Below are positions 19,267 through 28,500 of a stretch of 59,760 nt of DNA, piece after piece. This DNA is from Afipia sp. (GTDB lineage: Bacteria; Pseudomonadota; Alphaproteobacteria; Rhizobiales; Xanthobacteraceae). Location: NCBI GenBank assembly GCA_017474385.1, contig JAFVHU010000044.1, forward strand, positions 1 to 59,760, read 5' to 3'. Within the stretch, counting starts at the first letter, position 1, and each line of letters begins with the position of its first letter. The position numbers and the translations under genes are program-made. A model generated the notes under the pieces. It did not search any database. It was not told where the DNA came from and saw only the letters and a program-made list of their open reading frames with translations.

Positions 19267-20214
19267 ATGACTGGCTGGACTACCGAGAACATGCCGGACC
19301 AAACCGGACGCGTGGCCGTAGTCACGGGCGCGACCAGCGGGATCGGTTATGAAGCTGCGTTGGCCCTTGCCGGAGCCGGGGCACATGTGGTGCTGGCTTC
19401 GCGCAATGAGGCGAAGGGTGCAGAGATGCTTGCGCGCATCCGCGCGTCTCATCCCGGCGCTAATGTCAGTTTCGAGTCGCTGGATCTTTCAAGTCTTACC
19501 TCTGTCGCGGCTTGCGCGGACCGGCTGTCACGGACGCTGCCCCGCATCGATCTGCTGATCAACAATGCGGGCGTGATGGCGATCCCGACGCGTCACGTGA
19601 CCGTCGATGGTTTCGAGATGCAGCTCGGCGCAAACTATCTCGGTCACTTTGCGCTCACGCTGCGCCTTCTGCCGCGGCTGCTTGCAGCGCCCCGGCCCCG
19701 CGTCGTGACCCTGAGCAGCCTTGCCCATCGCTCCGGCCGGATCAATTTCGACGACCTCCAATTCGAGGGCCGTTACGCGCCGTGGGCGGCTTACTGCCAG
19801 TCGAAGCTGGCGACATTGCTGTTCAGCATGGAGCTTGAGCGCCGGGCACGCGTGGACAACTGGCCGCTGGTCAGCATCGCTGCGCATCCGGGCTTTGCCA
19901 CCACGGGGCTGCAAAGTGCGGGTCCAAGCATGGGCCTCGACCGGCCGAGCTTCTTTGAGCGGATTACGAAAGTCCTCGCGCCATACGTAGCGCAGTCCGC
20001 GGCGGCCGGTGCGTTGCCGACGCTCTATGCGGCGACGGCTTCTGCTGCGGAGGGCGGCAAGCTCTACGGGCCCGACGGCTTTTATGAAATGAAGGGATCG
20101 CCTCGCAAGGCGAAGATCGTGCCGTCCGCGTTTGATCAGAATGTGTGGCGCAGGCTGTGGACGGTGTCCGAGCAATTGACCGGTGTCACACTTACCCGCG
20201 CTGAAGCTGCATAA
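19267..20214 (+). CDS. short-chain dehydrogenase/reductase (retinol dehydrogenase-like)
   Basis: The start chosen is ATG 19267 (MTGWTTENMPDQTGR), with AAAAGGAAA upstream. The protein is 315 residues long. It has the cofactor motif TGATSGIG (about 20-27), NNAG (about 100), a catalytic Ser in VTLSSLAHR (about 152) and the YxxxK pair in AAYCQSKLA (about 177-183). Length and pattern match the retinol-dehydrogenase/WWOX-like subgroup, which reduces or oxidises lipophilic alcohols. It stands alone. The 196-bp upstream gap holds an AT-rich stretch with TTGCAATTTTGCA near 19156 that could be a promoter or operator. Confidence 0.87.
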   Translation: MTGWTTENMPDQTGRVAVVTGATSGIGYEAALALAGAGAHVVLASRNEAKGAEMLARIRASHPGANVSFESLDLSSLTSVAACADRLSRTLPRIDLLINNAGVMAIPTRHVTVDGFEMQLGANYLGHFALTLRLLPRLLAAPRPRVVTLSSLAHRSGRINFDDLQFEGRYAPWAAYCQSKLATLLFSMELERRARVDNWPLVSIAAHPGFATTGLQSAGPSMGLDRPSFFERITKVLAPYVAQSAAAGALPTLYAATASAAEGGKLYGPDGFYEMKGSPRKAKIVPSAFDQNVWRRLWTVSEQLTGVTLTRAEAA

Positions 20215-20250
20215 AGGCGGCCCGATCCTGAGCGGCGGTGAACACGCCGC

Positions 20251-21126
20251 TCAGCGCGGCCCTTCGCCGGCCGCGCGCAATGCGGTCAGTCCTTCGCGAT
20301 AGGTCGGATAGGCCAGCGTGACACCAAGCTCGTTGCGCAGCAGATCGTTTCGCACGCGCTTGCTCTCGGCATAGAACGAGCGGCCCATCTCGGTCAGGCC
20401 GGCGTCTTCGAGGCTGATCTCGCGCGGTGGTTCGACGCCGCAAAGCGAGGCCGCGAAGGTGACCACGTCCTGCGGCGGCGCGGGTTCGTTGTCGGTGACG
20501 TTGTAGATTGCGCCCGAACGTGGCCGGTCGAGCGAAGCATCCACCGCGCGCGCGATATCGTCGACATGGATGCGGTTGAATACCTGTCCGGGCTTGATGA
20601 TCCGGCGTGCAGTTCCCCGCGCCAGTTGCACAAGCTGGCTCTGGCCGGGACCGTAGATGCCCGCGAGCCGGAAAATCTGTACGGCAATGCTGTTCGCAGC
20701 CCCGAAGGCGAGCCACGCCTGTTCGGCATTGGCGCGCTCAATCGAGCGCGCATTGGTCGGCGTTGCCGGGGTTCGTTCATCGACCCACGCACCGCCGTGA
20801 TCGCCGTAAACGCCGATGGTCGAGAGATAGCCGATCCAGCGCAGATTCGGCGCGGCAGCGATCTGCCTGGCGTAAGCGGCAAGCACAGGATCTCCGCCAG
20901 TACCCGGCGGCACTGAAATCAGCAGCGCATCGCTCCCCGCGATATCGGCATCGATGGTGTCGTCGCGGCCGTCCGGTCCGAACACGCGGGCGGTGATGCC
21001 GGCGGCGGACAATGCCGCCGCCTTCTCGCGCGACCGCACCGTACCGGTCACGGTGTCGCCGCGTGCGAGACGGCGCTCAGTGATGGTTCTGCCGCTGAAG
21101 CCCAGGCCGAAGATAAACAGATTCAC
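20251..21126 (-). CDS. NAD(P)-binding SDR-like protein (YeeZ type)
   Basis: The 291-residue product starts with a GTG and a glycine-rich Rossmann motif IFGLGFSGRTI (residues 4-14). It continues with YLSTIGVYGDHGGAWVDE near 98, the same position where extended SDRs hold the catalytic Ser, and FRLAGIYGPGQ near 152. The classical YxxxK is weak, as in the YeeZ-like subgroup of atypical SDRs. Its substrate is unknown. It faces the retinol-dehydrogenase-like gene tail to tail. Confidence 0.82.
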   Translation of the reverse strand: MNLFIFGLGFSGRTITERRLARGDTVTGTVRSREKAAALSAAGITARVFGPDGRDDTIDADIAGSDALLISVPPGTGGDPVLAAYARQIAAAPNLRWIGYLSTIGVYGDHGGAWVDERTPATPTNARSIERANAEQAWLAFGAANSIAVQIFRLAGIYGPGQSQLVQLARGTARRIIKPGQVFNRIHVDDIARAVDASLDRPRSGAIYNVTDNEPAPPQDVVTFAASLCGVEPPREISLEDAGLTEMGRSFYAESKRVRNDLLRNELGVTLAYPTYREGLTALRAAGEGPR

Positions 21127-21186
21127 GAAAAGCCCTGTTCAAGAGAGGCGATGCGACGTACCTATCGGCTCACACACCGGTTTTCA

Positions 21187-21471
21187 ATGACGGAGCCCCC
21201 GCGTTTGGGCGATTACGATCCACTCCGCGAGTATCTCTCGCATCAGACCAAGGCCGAACTCGTGCTGACCTTCGAGGAGATCGAAGATCTGCTGGGGTTC
21301 GCGCTGCCGCGCGCGTCGCAGCGGGCGTCATGGTGGGAGAAGGAGCGCAACCCCGAAAATGCCCGCCCGCAACGGGACGCGATCCGTGACGGGGGTTATG
21401 AGGCGACCCGGCTTGCGGATGGAAAGGGAGTGCGTTTTCGCAAGCTCTCTGCCGGCCGGTTCCGGCGCTAA
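21187..21471 (+). CDS. small conserved protein resembling DUF7662
   Basis: From ATG 21187 the product is 94 residues. Its core reads YDPLREYLSHQTKAELVLTF, then EEIEDLLGFALPRASQ and WWEKERN, with a basic C terminus (RKLSAGRFRR). This YDPLxxYL...TFxEIExLLGxxLP...WW pattern is that of a small uncharacterised domain found in many bacteria, sometimes beside restriction or nucleotide-binding proteins. An earlier ATG at 21151 would add 12 residues. No function can be given. Confidence 0.7.
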   Translation: MTEPPRLGDYDPLREYLSHQTKAELVLTFEEIEDLLGFALPRASQRASWWEKERNPENARPQRDAIRDGGYEATRLADGKGVRFRKLSAGRFRR

Positions 21472-21611
21472 ATCCCAGCGCCTCGAATATTCCTTGTGCG
21501 CCGCAAAATCTTTTGCATGCCTCGCACAGAGCCGATGCGAAAGTTCAATGCCCCGCGCAAACCCGATACCGCTATAAAGGCGTCTCAAACAAGAATAACT
21601 GGGAGCGCAAT

Positions 21612-22811
21612 ATGACATCGAAGTTTCTCGCCGCAGCGGTCGCGGCGTTCAGCCTCACGACGGCACTGCCGGCCTCCGCACAGCAGGGCGTCAAGATCGG
21701 CATTCTCAACGATCAGTCCGGCGTCTATGCCGACTACGGCGGCAAGTGGTCCTTTGAAGCAGCCAAGATGGCGGTCGAAGAATTCGGCGGCTCGGTGCTT
21801 GGCCAGAAGATTGAAGTCGTCTCGGCTGATCACCAGAACAAGCCGGACCTCGGCGTCAGCATCGCGCGCCGCTGGTATGAAGTTGAGAACGTCGACATGA
21901 TCACCGAGCTGACCACGTCGTCGGTCGCGCTCGCGGTTCACGATCTCTCCAAGCAGATGAAGAAGATCGATATCGTGGTCGGCGCTGCGACCTCGCGTCT
22001 GAGCGGCGATGCATGTCAGCCCTACGGCTTCCACTGGGCCTATGACACCCGCGCGCTTGCCTACGGCACCGGCGGTGCGCTGGTGAAGGCCGGCGGCGAT
22101 ACATGGTTCTTCATGACCGCCGATTACGCGTTCGGCCATGCGCTTGAAAAAGACACCGGCGACTTCGTCACCCAACAGGGCGGCAAGGTCGTGGGCGCGG
22201 TTCGCATTCCTCTGAACACCGCCGACTTCTCCTCGTTCCTGTTGCAGGCGCAAAGCTCGAAAGCGAAGATCATCGGGCTCGCCAACGCCGGTCTCGACAC
22301 CACCAACTCGATCAAGCAGGCGGCGGAGTTCGGTATCGTCAAGGGCGGCCAGAAGCTCGCTGGTCTTCTGCTGACGGCGGCTGAAGTTCACGGCCTCGGT
22401 CTTGAGGCCGCGCAGGGCCTGGTGCTGACGGAAGGCTACTACTGGGATCGCGACGCACGGTCGCGCAACTTCGGTGAGAAGTTCTTCAAGCGCACCGGCC
22501 GGATGCCGAACATGATCCAGGCCGGCACCTATTCCGCGACCTTGTCGTATCTGAAGGCCGTGAAGGCCGCGGGCACCAAGGACACCGAGGCCGTGGCCAA
22601 GAAGCTGAAGGAACTTCCGGTCGATGACGACTTCGCGCAGGGCGGCAAGGTTCTCGAAAACGGCCGCATGGTTCACGACCTCTACCTGTTCGAGGTCAAG
22701 AAGCCGTCCGAGTCCAAGAAGCCCTGGGATTATTACAAGGAGCTGGCGGTGGTGCCGGGCGACAAGGCGTTCCCGTCGGCGAAGGACTCAGGCTGCCCGC
22801 TGACCAAGTAA
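21612..22811 (+). CDS. LivK-like ABC binding protein
   Basis: The start is ATG 21612, seven bases after GGGAGC. The 399-residue protein has a signal peptide ending ASAQQ (residue 22) and a mature start VKIGILNDQSGVYADYGGK. A long type I binding-protein fold follows, with DACQPYGFHWAYDTRAL near 135. The family includes binding proteins for aromatic acids and amides. No transporter genes lie nearby, so it is an orphan binding protein. It is followed by a hairpin at 22825. Confidence 0.88.
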   Translation: MTSKFLAAAVAAFSLTTALPASAQQGVKIGILNDQSGVYADYGGKWSFEAAKMAVEEFGGSVLGQKIEVVSADHQNKPDLGVSIARRWYEVENVDMITELTTSSVALAVHDLSKQMKKIDIVVGAATSRLSGDACQPYGFHWAYDTRALAYGTGGALVKAGGDTWFFMTADYAFGHALEKDTGDFVTQQGGKVVGAVRIPLNTADFSSFLLQAQSSKAKIIGLANAGLDTTNSIKQAAEFGIVKGGQKLAGLLLTAAEVHGLGLEAAQGLVLTEGYYWDRDARSRNFGEKFFKRTGRMPNMIQAGTYSATLSYLKAVKAAGTKDTEAVAKKLKELPVDDDFAQGGKVLENGRMVHDLYLFEVKKPSESKKPWDYYKELAVVPGDKAFPSAKDSGCPLTK

Positions 22812-22824
22812 GCATGAATGCGAT

Positions 22825-22853
22825 ATCCGGTCCGGCATGCTGCCGGGCCGGAT
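22825..22853. terminator. hairpin after the binding-protein gene
   Basis: ATCCGGTCCGGCA (22825-22837) can pair with TGCCGGGCCGGAT (22841-22853) with one G-T wobble and a 3-nt loop, starting 14 bases after the stop codon. There is no T run, so it may stabilise the 3' end or help Rho-dependent termination and is not a classic intrinsic terminator. Confidence 0.5.
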
Positions 22854-22955
22854 GCCGCCGCGATCGTTCAATTGACGATATTTGAAGCTGGTTTCTTTAA
22901 GCATTTTCGCGCCGATCGCCTTCTTTGCAGGGCCGCTCCGCGCTAAAGAGAGAGA

Positions 22956-23357
22956 ATGATCCGCACCCTCTCGCTCTGCCTGCTTGTTCTGCTCGCTGTT
23001 CCTGCCGCTGCGCAAACGCCGCCGGAGCAGAAGCCTGCGGTCGAGCAAAAGACGCCGGCCGAGCCGAAGCCTGCCGCGCTCATGTGCGTTTACAACAACA
23101 GGAAATACAGCGAAGGCGCGAACGTCTGTGTGCAGAAAGCCATGATGCAAACCTGCACCGTGGATGGCGCCAAAGCCGTTTGGACCAATGTGACCGACGA
23201 AAAGCTCAGCAGCCGCTGCACGGCGCCGGCTCCGCGTCTCAATAAATATCAGCGGGCTGCAATCTGGAATCGCCGGAACATCGCCAGGGAAATCACACCC
23301 GCGACGGACAGCTCGCCGTTCTGTTTCTACACGAATGGCAAGCGGTTCTGCGAGTAG
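22956..23357 (+). CDS. small secreted cysteine-containing protein (DUF1496-like)
   Basis: The 133-residue product has a signal peptide (MIRTLSLCLLVLLAVPAAAQ) and a Pro/Glu/Lys-rich spacer. Two short repeats of the same pattern follow: CVYNNRKYSEGANVC near residue 44 and CFYTNGKRFC at the C terminus. The first matches the CxYxxKxYSEGA signature of the YnjH/DUF1496 family. Paired cysteines suggest periplasmic disulfides. AGAGAGA precedes the ATG. Function unknown. Confidence 0.68.
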   Translation: MIRTLSLCLLVLLAVPAAAQTPPEQKPAVEQKTPAEPKPAALMCVYNNRKYSEGANVCVQKAMMQTCTVDGAKAVWTNVTDEKLSSRCTAPAPRLNKYQRAAIWNRRNIAREITPATDSSPFCFYTNGKRFCE

Positions 23358-23392
23358 CTCGCTGAGCCGTTAGTCCCGATGGGCGCTGCCGA

Positions 23393-24394
23393 TCAATTCA
23401 CCTTGTAAATCGAATTAGCCCATGTGCCGCCGCAGATTTCATCGCGGTTGCCGGTGCATTTCGTATCGCAGTTCGTTGCAGTGCCGGCGGAGCCGTATTT
23501 GTTGCCGCAGAAGCAATGGCCGGCATACTGCGTCCCGGCATGGCTGAAGCCCTTGTCCCGGCATGTGGACACACACAGTTGCGTGGTCATCTTGCCATCG
23601 TAGAAGGTGTAGCCGTCGAGGTCGCGCTTGCCTTGATCCCTGAAGCATCCGAGATAACCGTTCGCAGCCGCAGTCGCCACGGCGGGCGACGATGAAGCGA
23701 CGGGCGCGGTGACATTCGGTGCCGGATGCAGCGAGCGTTCATCCGGCTTCGCGGCGATTTTTGTCTCCGATGCCTTCAGATCCTGCAAGCGCGCCCGGGC
23801 GAGGTCGCCATAGATGCTGTCGCCGAAGCGGCGCACGAAGGCTTCGAGGACGGTGGGGCTTGTGGTGGTGGAGACCGCGCGCCAGGCTTCCGCGATCTCG
23901 TTGGAGGATGGCGCGGGGGCGGGCGCGACTGTAATTGCGCGGGGTCCTGCGGTTGGATCGGTTGACGCGACTTGCGCGGCCGGTGGGGCGCCCGCTGCAA
24001 CTTTAGCTGTTGCTGCCGGCGCATCGACAATTGCAACCGTGTTGCCGCCGAGTGAGCCATAAACATAAGGCTCCTGTTTGCGGTCAGTGGTGGTGAGCAC
24101 CGAATCCCGCACCCGGCCGAACGCGATGCGCAGATCGACCCCCGGCGTTGCGATATGTTCAAGCAATGCTGTGGTGAAGGGGCTGTTGCTGTTGTCGCCG
24201 TCGAGTGCCACTGAACCTGCTTTCGCGGCGAATGCGATCAGGGTGTCCGAAACCGTCGGCTCGATCTTGGCAAGGCCGCGTCCGATCGAGCGCGACGCCA
24301 CCGTGCGCTTCATGGTCTTGGCGAAAGGATTGTCGCGGCAGGCATCAAGCATCACCAGCCGCAGACGTTTGGCGGGCTCGATCGCCTTCAGCAT
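23393..24394 (-). pseudogene. C-terminal part of a frameshifted caspase-like protein, with a WSC domain
   Basis: This frame begins MLKAIEPAKRLRLVMLDACRDNPF, containing the catalytic Cys (LDACRDNP) of peptidase family C14. It continues with the small-subunit-like region (YVYGSLGGNT near 115), a low-complexity Ala/Pro linker, and at residues 247-333 a cysteine-rich WSC domain (YLGCFRD, MTTQLCVSTC, CFCGNKYG, CGGTW). The catalytic His lies in the preceding frame (24388-24789). Adding one base near 24396 joins them as ...LSLDRMLKAIEP. The ATG overlaps the stop of the upstream part (ATGCTGA), so translational re-initiation as two chains is conceivable. Otherwise it is a frameshifted gene or an assembly error. 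Confidence 0.8.
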
Positions 24395-24789
24395 CTGTCG
24401 AGCGACAGCGCTTCGTCCTCGATGTCAAAATCGCGCGCGAGTTTCGCATCCGCCGGCACCAGATAATTGGTGCCGTCGACCTCGATGCCATGACCGGCGA
24501 AGAACACCACGGCGACATCGGCATCCTGCGCCTTGTCCGAGAAGTCGCCGACCGCGCGGCGCAAATCGGCGATGCCGACATCGCGCTTGGTCTCGACCAC
24601 ATCGAATCCGGATTTTCGAAATAGCGCAGCCATGGCATCCGCGTCATTCGACGGGTTCGGCAGCTTGGCGACATGCTGATAGGCGGAGATGCCGAGCACC
24701 AGCGCCACGCGCTTGTCGGCCTGCGCGGCAGTTGCGGATAACTGCGCCGCGCTCAGCATTGCAAAGAGGATCAGCAGGGAACGCAGCAT
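24388..24789 (-). pseudogene. N-terminal part of the frameshifted caspase-like protein
   Basis: From ATG 24789 the frame gives a signal peptide (MLRSLLILFAMLSAAQLSA) and the large-subunit half of a metacaspase/caspase-like domain: KRVALVLGISAYQHV, PSNDADAMAALF, and the catalytic His in VVFFAGHGIEVDG, ending DEALSLDRC and stop. A GTG at 24798 with GGAGAC upstream is another possible start. The continuation with the catalytic Cys is in the next frame. Family members are secreted or periplasmic and often carry extra C-terminal domains. Confidence 0.8.
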
Positions 24790-24959
24790 GGTGCGCACGA
24801 GATGTCTCCGGGCTTTCGGCAGGTTGTCTACCATACGTGCGGAACCGCGGAAAAGAGCCCGGCTGTGGCAAAAAATCGCTGTTTCGCTTGAACTTTTAGC
24901 GCTGAGGCGTAGACATCGCGCGCAAGAGTGTGAAGGCAAACACCGGGAGTCAGCCGTCC

Positions 24960-26129
24960 ATGTCCGTCCGTATCGTCGATGTTCGCGAGATCACCAAACC
25001 GATCTCGTCCCCGATCCGCAACGCCTACATCGACTTCACCAAGATGACGACGAGTCTCGTCGCCGTGGTCACGGATGCGGTTCGCGACGGCAAGCGCGTG
25101 GTCGGTTACGGATTCAATTCCAACGGCCGTTACGGGCAGAGCGGGCTGATTCGCGAGCGCTTCGCGCCGCGGCTGCTGGAAGTCGATCCGAAGACGCTGC
25201 TGGATTCGTCCGGCGACAACATCGATCCCGGCAAGGCGTGGGCGACGCTGATGTCGAACGAGAAACCCGGCGGCCACGGCGAGCGTTCGGTCGCGGTCGG
25301 CACCATCGATATGGCGATCTGGGATGCGGTGGCGAAGATCGCGGGCAAGCCGCTATTTCGTCTGCTGGCCGAACGTCACAACCGGGCCGCCGATCCACGT
25401 GTCTTCGTCTATGCCGCGGGCGGCTACTATTATCCCGGCAAGGATTTGTCGGCGCTGCGCGGCGAGATGCGTGGCTATCTCGATCGCGGCTACAATGTCG
25501 TGAAGATGAAGATCGGCGGCGCGTCCATTGCGGAAGACCAGGAACGCATCGAGGCGGTACTGAAGGAGATCGGCAATCAGGCGCAGCTTGCGGTCGACGC
25601 CAACGGACGCTTCGATCTGGAGACCGGCATCGCCTATGCCAAGATGCTGCGCGACTATCCGTTGTTCTGGTACGAGGAAGTCGGCGATCCGCTCGACTTC
25701 CAATTGCAGGCGGCGCTCGCCGAATTCTATCCCGGCCCGATGGCCACCGGCGAAAATCTGTTTAGCCATCAGGATGCGCGCAATCTCATTCGTTACGGCG
25801 GCATGCGGCCGGATCGCGACTGGCTGCAGTTCGACTGCGCCTTATCGTATGGGCTCTGCGAGTATCTGCGCACGCTCGATGTCTTGAAGACTCACGGCTG
25901 GTCGCCGTCGCGCTGCATCCCGCATGGCGGGCATCAGATGTCGCTGAACATCGCGGCCGGTTTGGGCCTCGGCGGCAATGAAAGCTATCCGGATCTGTTC
26001 CAGCCCTATGGCGGATTCCCTGACGGCGTGCGCGTCGAGAACGGCCACATCACCATGCCGGATCTGCCGGGCATCGGCTTCGAGGGCAAATCCGATCTCT
26101 ATAAGGAGATGAAGGCACTCGCGGAGTAG
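24960..26129 (+). CDS. tarD: D(-)-tartrate dehydratase
   Basis: The 389-residue protein matches, as I remember it, the structurally studied Bradyrhizobium D-tartrate dehydratase over its whole length, including the start MSVRIVDVREITKPISS. It is a mandelate racemase/enolase-superfamily enzyme converting D-tartrate to oxaloacetate. The expected residues are all there: KxK lysines 182 and 184 (VKMK), metal ligands Asp213 (VDANG), Glu239 (WYEE) and Glu265 (ATGENLF), and the general His in CIPHGGHQM near 322. The start at 24960 is preferred over an ATG ten codons earlier because it gives exactly the known length. No tartrate transporter lies next to it. Confidence 0.93.
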   Translation: MSVRIVDVREITKPISSPIRNAYIDFTKMTTSLVAVVTDAVRDGKRVVGYGFNSNGRYGQSGLIRERFAPRLLEVDPKTLLDSSGDNIDPGKAWATLMSNEKPGGHGERSVAVGTIDMAIWDAVAKIAGKPLFRLLAERHNRAADPRVFVYAAGGYYYPGKDLSALRGEMRGYLDRGYNVVKMKIGGASIAEDQERIEAVLKEIGNQAQLAVDANGRFDLETGIAYAKMLRDYPLFWYEEVGDPLDFQLQAALAEFYPGPMATGENLFSHQDARNLIRYGGMRPDRDWLQFDCALSYGLCEYLRTLDVLKTHGWSPSRCIPHGGHQMSLNIAAGLGLGGNESYPDLFQPYGGFPDGVRVENGHITMPDLPGIGFEGKSDLYKEMKALAE

Positions 26130-26156
26130 CGTGGGCGCGCAACTCCGGCGGAGCCG

Positions 26157-27380
26157 TCACGAATTGACGTGAATGAAATCCCGCAGCAGCGGATAGATTT
26201 CGGTGTTCCACTTGCGGCCGCTGAACACGCCGTAGTGCCCCACGCCGGCCTGCATATAATGCACCTTGCGGTAGGCGCGCACGCCGGTGCAGAGGTCCTG
26301 TGCGGCGAGCGTCTGCCCGATCGAACAGATGTCGTCCTTCTCGCCTTCCACCGTCATCAGGCCCATCTTCTTGATGGAGGCGGGATTCACCGCGCGTCCC
26401 TTGTAGGTGAGCTTGCCTTGCGGCAGCAGGTGCTCCTGAAACACATCGCGAATGGTGTCGATGTAGAAATCCGCCGGCAGATCCATCACCGCGAAATATT
26501 CATCGTAGAAAGTCTTGATGGTGTCGGCCTTCTCGACTTCGCCCTTCGCGAGGTGCTCGAGCAAATCTTTATGCGATTTGACGTGCCGTTCGAGATTCAT
26601 CGACACGAACGCGGTGACCTGAATGAAGCCGGGATACACCTTGCGGAACGCGCCCTTGCACTGCATCGACACGTAATTGATCAGATTGTCCTCGAACCAC
26701 TTCAGCGGCTTCGAGGTCGCGAACTCGTTGACCTTGGTCGGCTGAATGCGGGTATCGATTGGCCCCGCCATCAGGGTGAGGCTCGCCGGGCGCGCACGAT
26801 GATTGTCTTCCGACATGATCGCGCAGGCCGCCAGCGCCGACACCGACGGCTGACACACCGCCACCATGTGAGACTTCGGACCGAGCTGATCCATGAAGGT
26901 GATGAGATGTTCGGTATATTCGTCGAGGCCGAACTTGCCCTGATCGAGTGGAATGTCCCGCGGATTGTGCCAATCGGTGATGTAGACGTCGTGATCCTGC
27001 AGCAGCGTCTGCACCGTACCGCGCAGGAGTGTCGCGAAATGACCTGACATCGGCGCGACCAGCAGAACCTTCGGCTGGTCCGGCGCGCCGTCCTTCTTGA
27101 AATGCAGCAGCGAGCCGAACGGCGTGGCGAACGGGACTTCCTCGATCACGGGCCATTCCCGGTTGCCGACCGCGACCGGCTTGATGTCATATTCCGGCCG
27201 TTTGTAGGTCAGCGAGCTGCGCGACATCAGCTCCAGTGTGGCGGCGAGGCGGCCGAACACCTTGTCCGAAAAACCCTCGGGAAGCATTTTCAGATAGGAT
27301 AGCGCCGTTGAAGCCCCGTTTCGCCACGGGGCCGTCATGTCCATGGTGTTCTGATAGGTCTGGTACATCATTGGCGACAT
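26157..27380 (-). CDS. phaZ: intracellular polyhydroxybutyrate depolymerase
   Basis: The protein is about 407 residues from ATG 27380 (MSPMMYQTYQNTMD). AGGGA lies nine bases upstream; earlier in-frame ATGs are less well placed. It shows the intracellular PhaZ pattern: VLLVAPMSGHFATLLRGTV near 105, DVYITDWHNPRDIPL near 130 and AVCQPSVSALAA near 175, where the Cys replaces the usual lipase-box Ser as nucleophile. The C-terminal PHB-depolymerase domain includes VEGEKDDICS near 340 and the His region QAGVGHYGVFSGRKW near 385. It mobilises storage PHB granules in the cytoplasm. Confidence 0.92.
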   Translation of the reverse strand: MSPMMYQTYQNTMDMTAPWRNGASTALSYLKMLPEGFSDKVFGRLAATLELMSRSSLTYKRPEYDIKPVAVGNREWPVIEEVPFATPFGSLLHFKKDGAPDQPKVLLVAPMSGHFATLLRGTVQTLLQDHDVYITDWHNPRDIPLDQGKFGLDEYTEHLITFMDQLGPKSHMVAVCQPSVSALAACAIMSEDNHRARPASLTLMAGPIDTRIQPTKVNEFATSKPLKWFEDNLINYVSMQCKGAFRKVYPGFIQVTAFVSMNLERHVKSHKDLLEHLAKGEVEKADTIKTFYDEYFAVMDLPADFYIDTIRDVFQEHLLPQGKLTYKGRAVNPASIKKMGLMTVEGEKDDICSIGQTLAAQDLCTGVRAYRKVHYMQAGVGHYGVFSGRKWNTEIYPLLRDFIHVNS

Positions 27381-27567
27381 CCGGCACATTCCCTTGCTTT
27401 GTGCCATGCAAACTTGACGCCAGAGCCGCGTCAATCCGCCATTCGGACTGGCATGTCGTTTGCTGTGTGTAAAAGGAGCAAGCGCTTAAACAACAGGCAG
27501 GCGCGGGCGTGACCGGGCGGGAAAAGTCGATCCGCCTCTTTGATGTGCAGGCGTGAGGAGAGCGACC

Positions 27568-28221
27568 ATGGCCAAGGCCACATTGACCATCAGCAGCAAG
27601 AACTACTCGTCATGGTCGCTGCGCGGCTGGCTGCTGACCAAGTTCTCGGGGCTCGAATTCGACGAGATCATCACTGCGGCGGATGATCCGTCGGCGCGGG
27701 CCGAAATCCTTTTGCTGTCATCATCGATCCTGGTGCCGTGTCTGCGCCATGAGGGCGCGACCGTCTGGGACACACTGGCGATCGGCGAATATCTCAACGA
27801 TCTCATGCCTGAAGCGGGTTTATTGCCGTCGGAGCGCATCCCGCGCGCGCATTGCCGCTCGATCTGCGGCGAGATCCATTCCGGCTTCACGACGCTGCGC
27901 TCATCGCTGCCGGTGAACATCAAGGGGCACTTTCCCGGCTTCAAAATCTGGTCGCGGGCGCAGGCGGACATCGACAGGGTCTGCGCGATCTGGAGCGACT
28001 GTCTGGAAAAGTCCGGCGGCCCGTTCCTGTTCGGACATCGGTCGATGGCGGACGCGATGTATGCACCCGTGGTCACGCGCTTCCTGACCTACGACGTTCA
28101 GATCGGCCCGTCGCTGGCGAGCTATGCAAAACGGGTGATGAGCCTTCCCGAAATGCAGGAGTGGGTCGAGGCCGCACGGCAGGAGCCGGCGGAAATCGAA
28201 GAGCTTGAGGTGGAATATTAG
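27568..28221 (+). CDS. glutathione S-transferase
   Basis: The start is ATG 27568 with GAGGAG seven bases upstream, giving 217 residues. An N-terminal thioredoxin-like domain starts LTISSKNYSSWSLRGWLL, with SSWS at the GSH thiol-contacting position, and has the cis-Pro segment LVPCLRHEG and the glutamate/serine pair in VWDTLAIGEYL. An all-helical C-terminal domain contains the family aspartate in FLFGHRSMADAMYAPV. This pattern is common in proteobacterial GSTs of unknown substrate. It is divergent from phaZ. Confidence 0.9.
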   Translation: MAKATLTISSKNYSSWSLRGWLLTKFSGLEFDEIITAADDPSARAEILLLSSSILVPCLRHEGATVWDTLAIGEYLNDLMPEAGLLPSERIPRAHCRSICGEIHSGFTTLRSSLPVNIKGHFPGFKIWSRAQADIDRVCAIWSDCLEKSGGPFLFGHRSMADAMYAPVVTRFLTYDVQIGPSLASYAKRVMSLPEMQEWVEAARQEPAEIEELEVEY

Positions 28222-28500
28222 GCAACGGTCGCGCGCAACTGCCTGATCGCTGGGCCGGTCCTGCGGGGCCTGGCCGGCTTCTGTGTGGGCGGACGAGGCG
28301 CGGCGGGCGATCCGCATGTCGCGCGGCAGCCGCCGTCATGACGCAGCCAGTGTGAATCCTCCACGGACTCAACCACATCCTCTACTGCGCAAAACTTCGT
28401 CAGGCCGGGACCGCTCGCAATGCGTTCGCTGGCGTGGAATTCGCATGATGCATTGCAGAAGCAACTGCGCCGGCGCCAGTCGCCCGGATTGGAGGATGCT

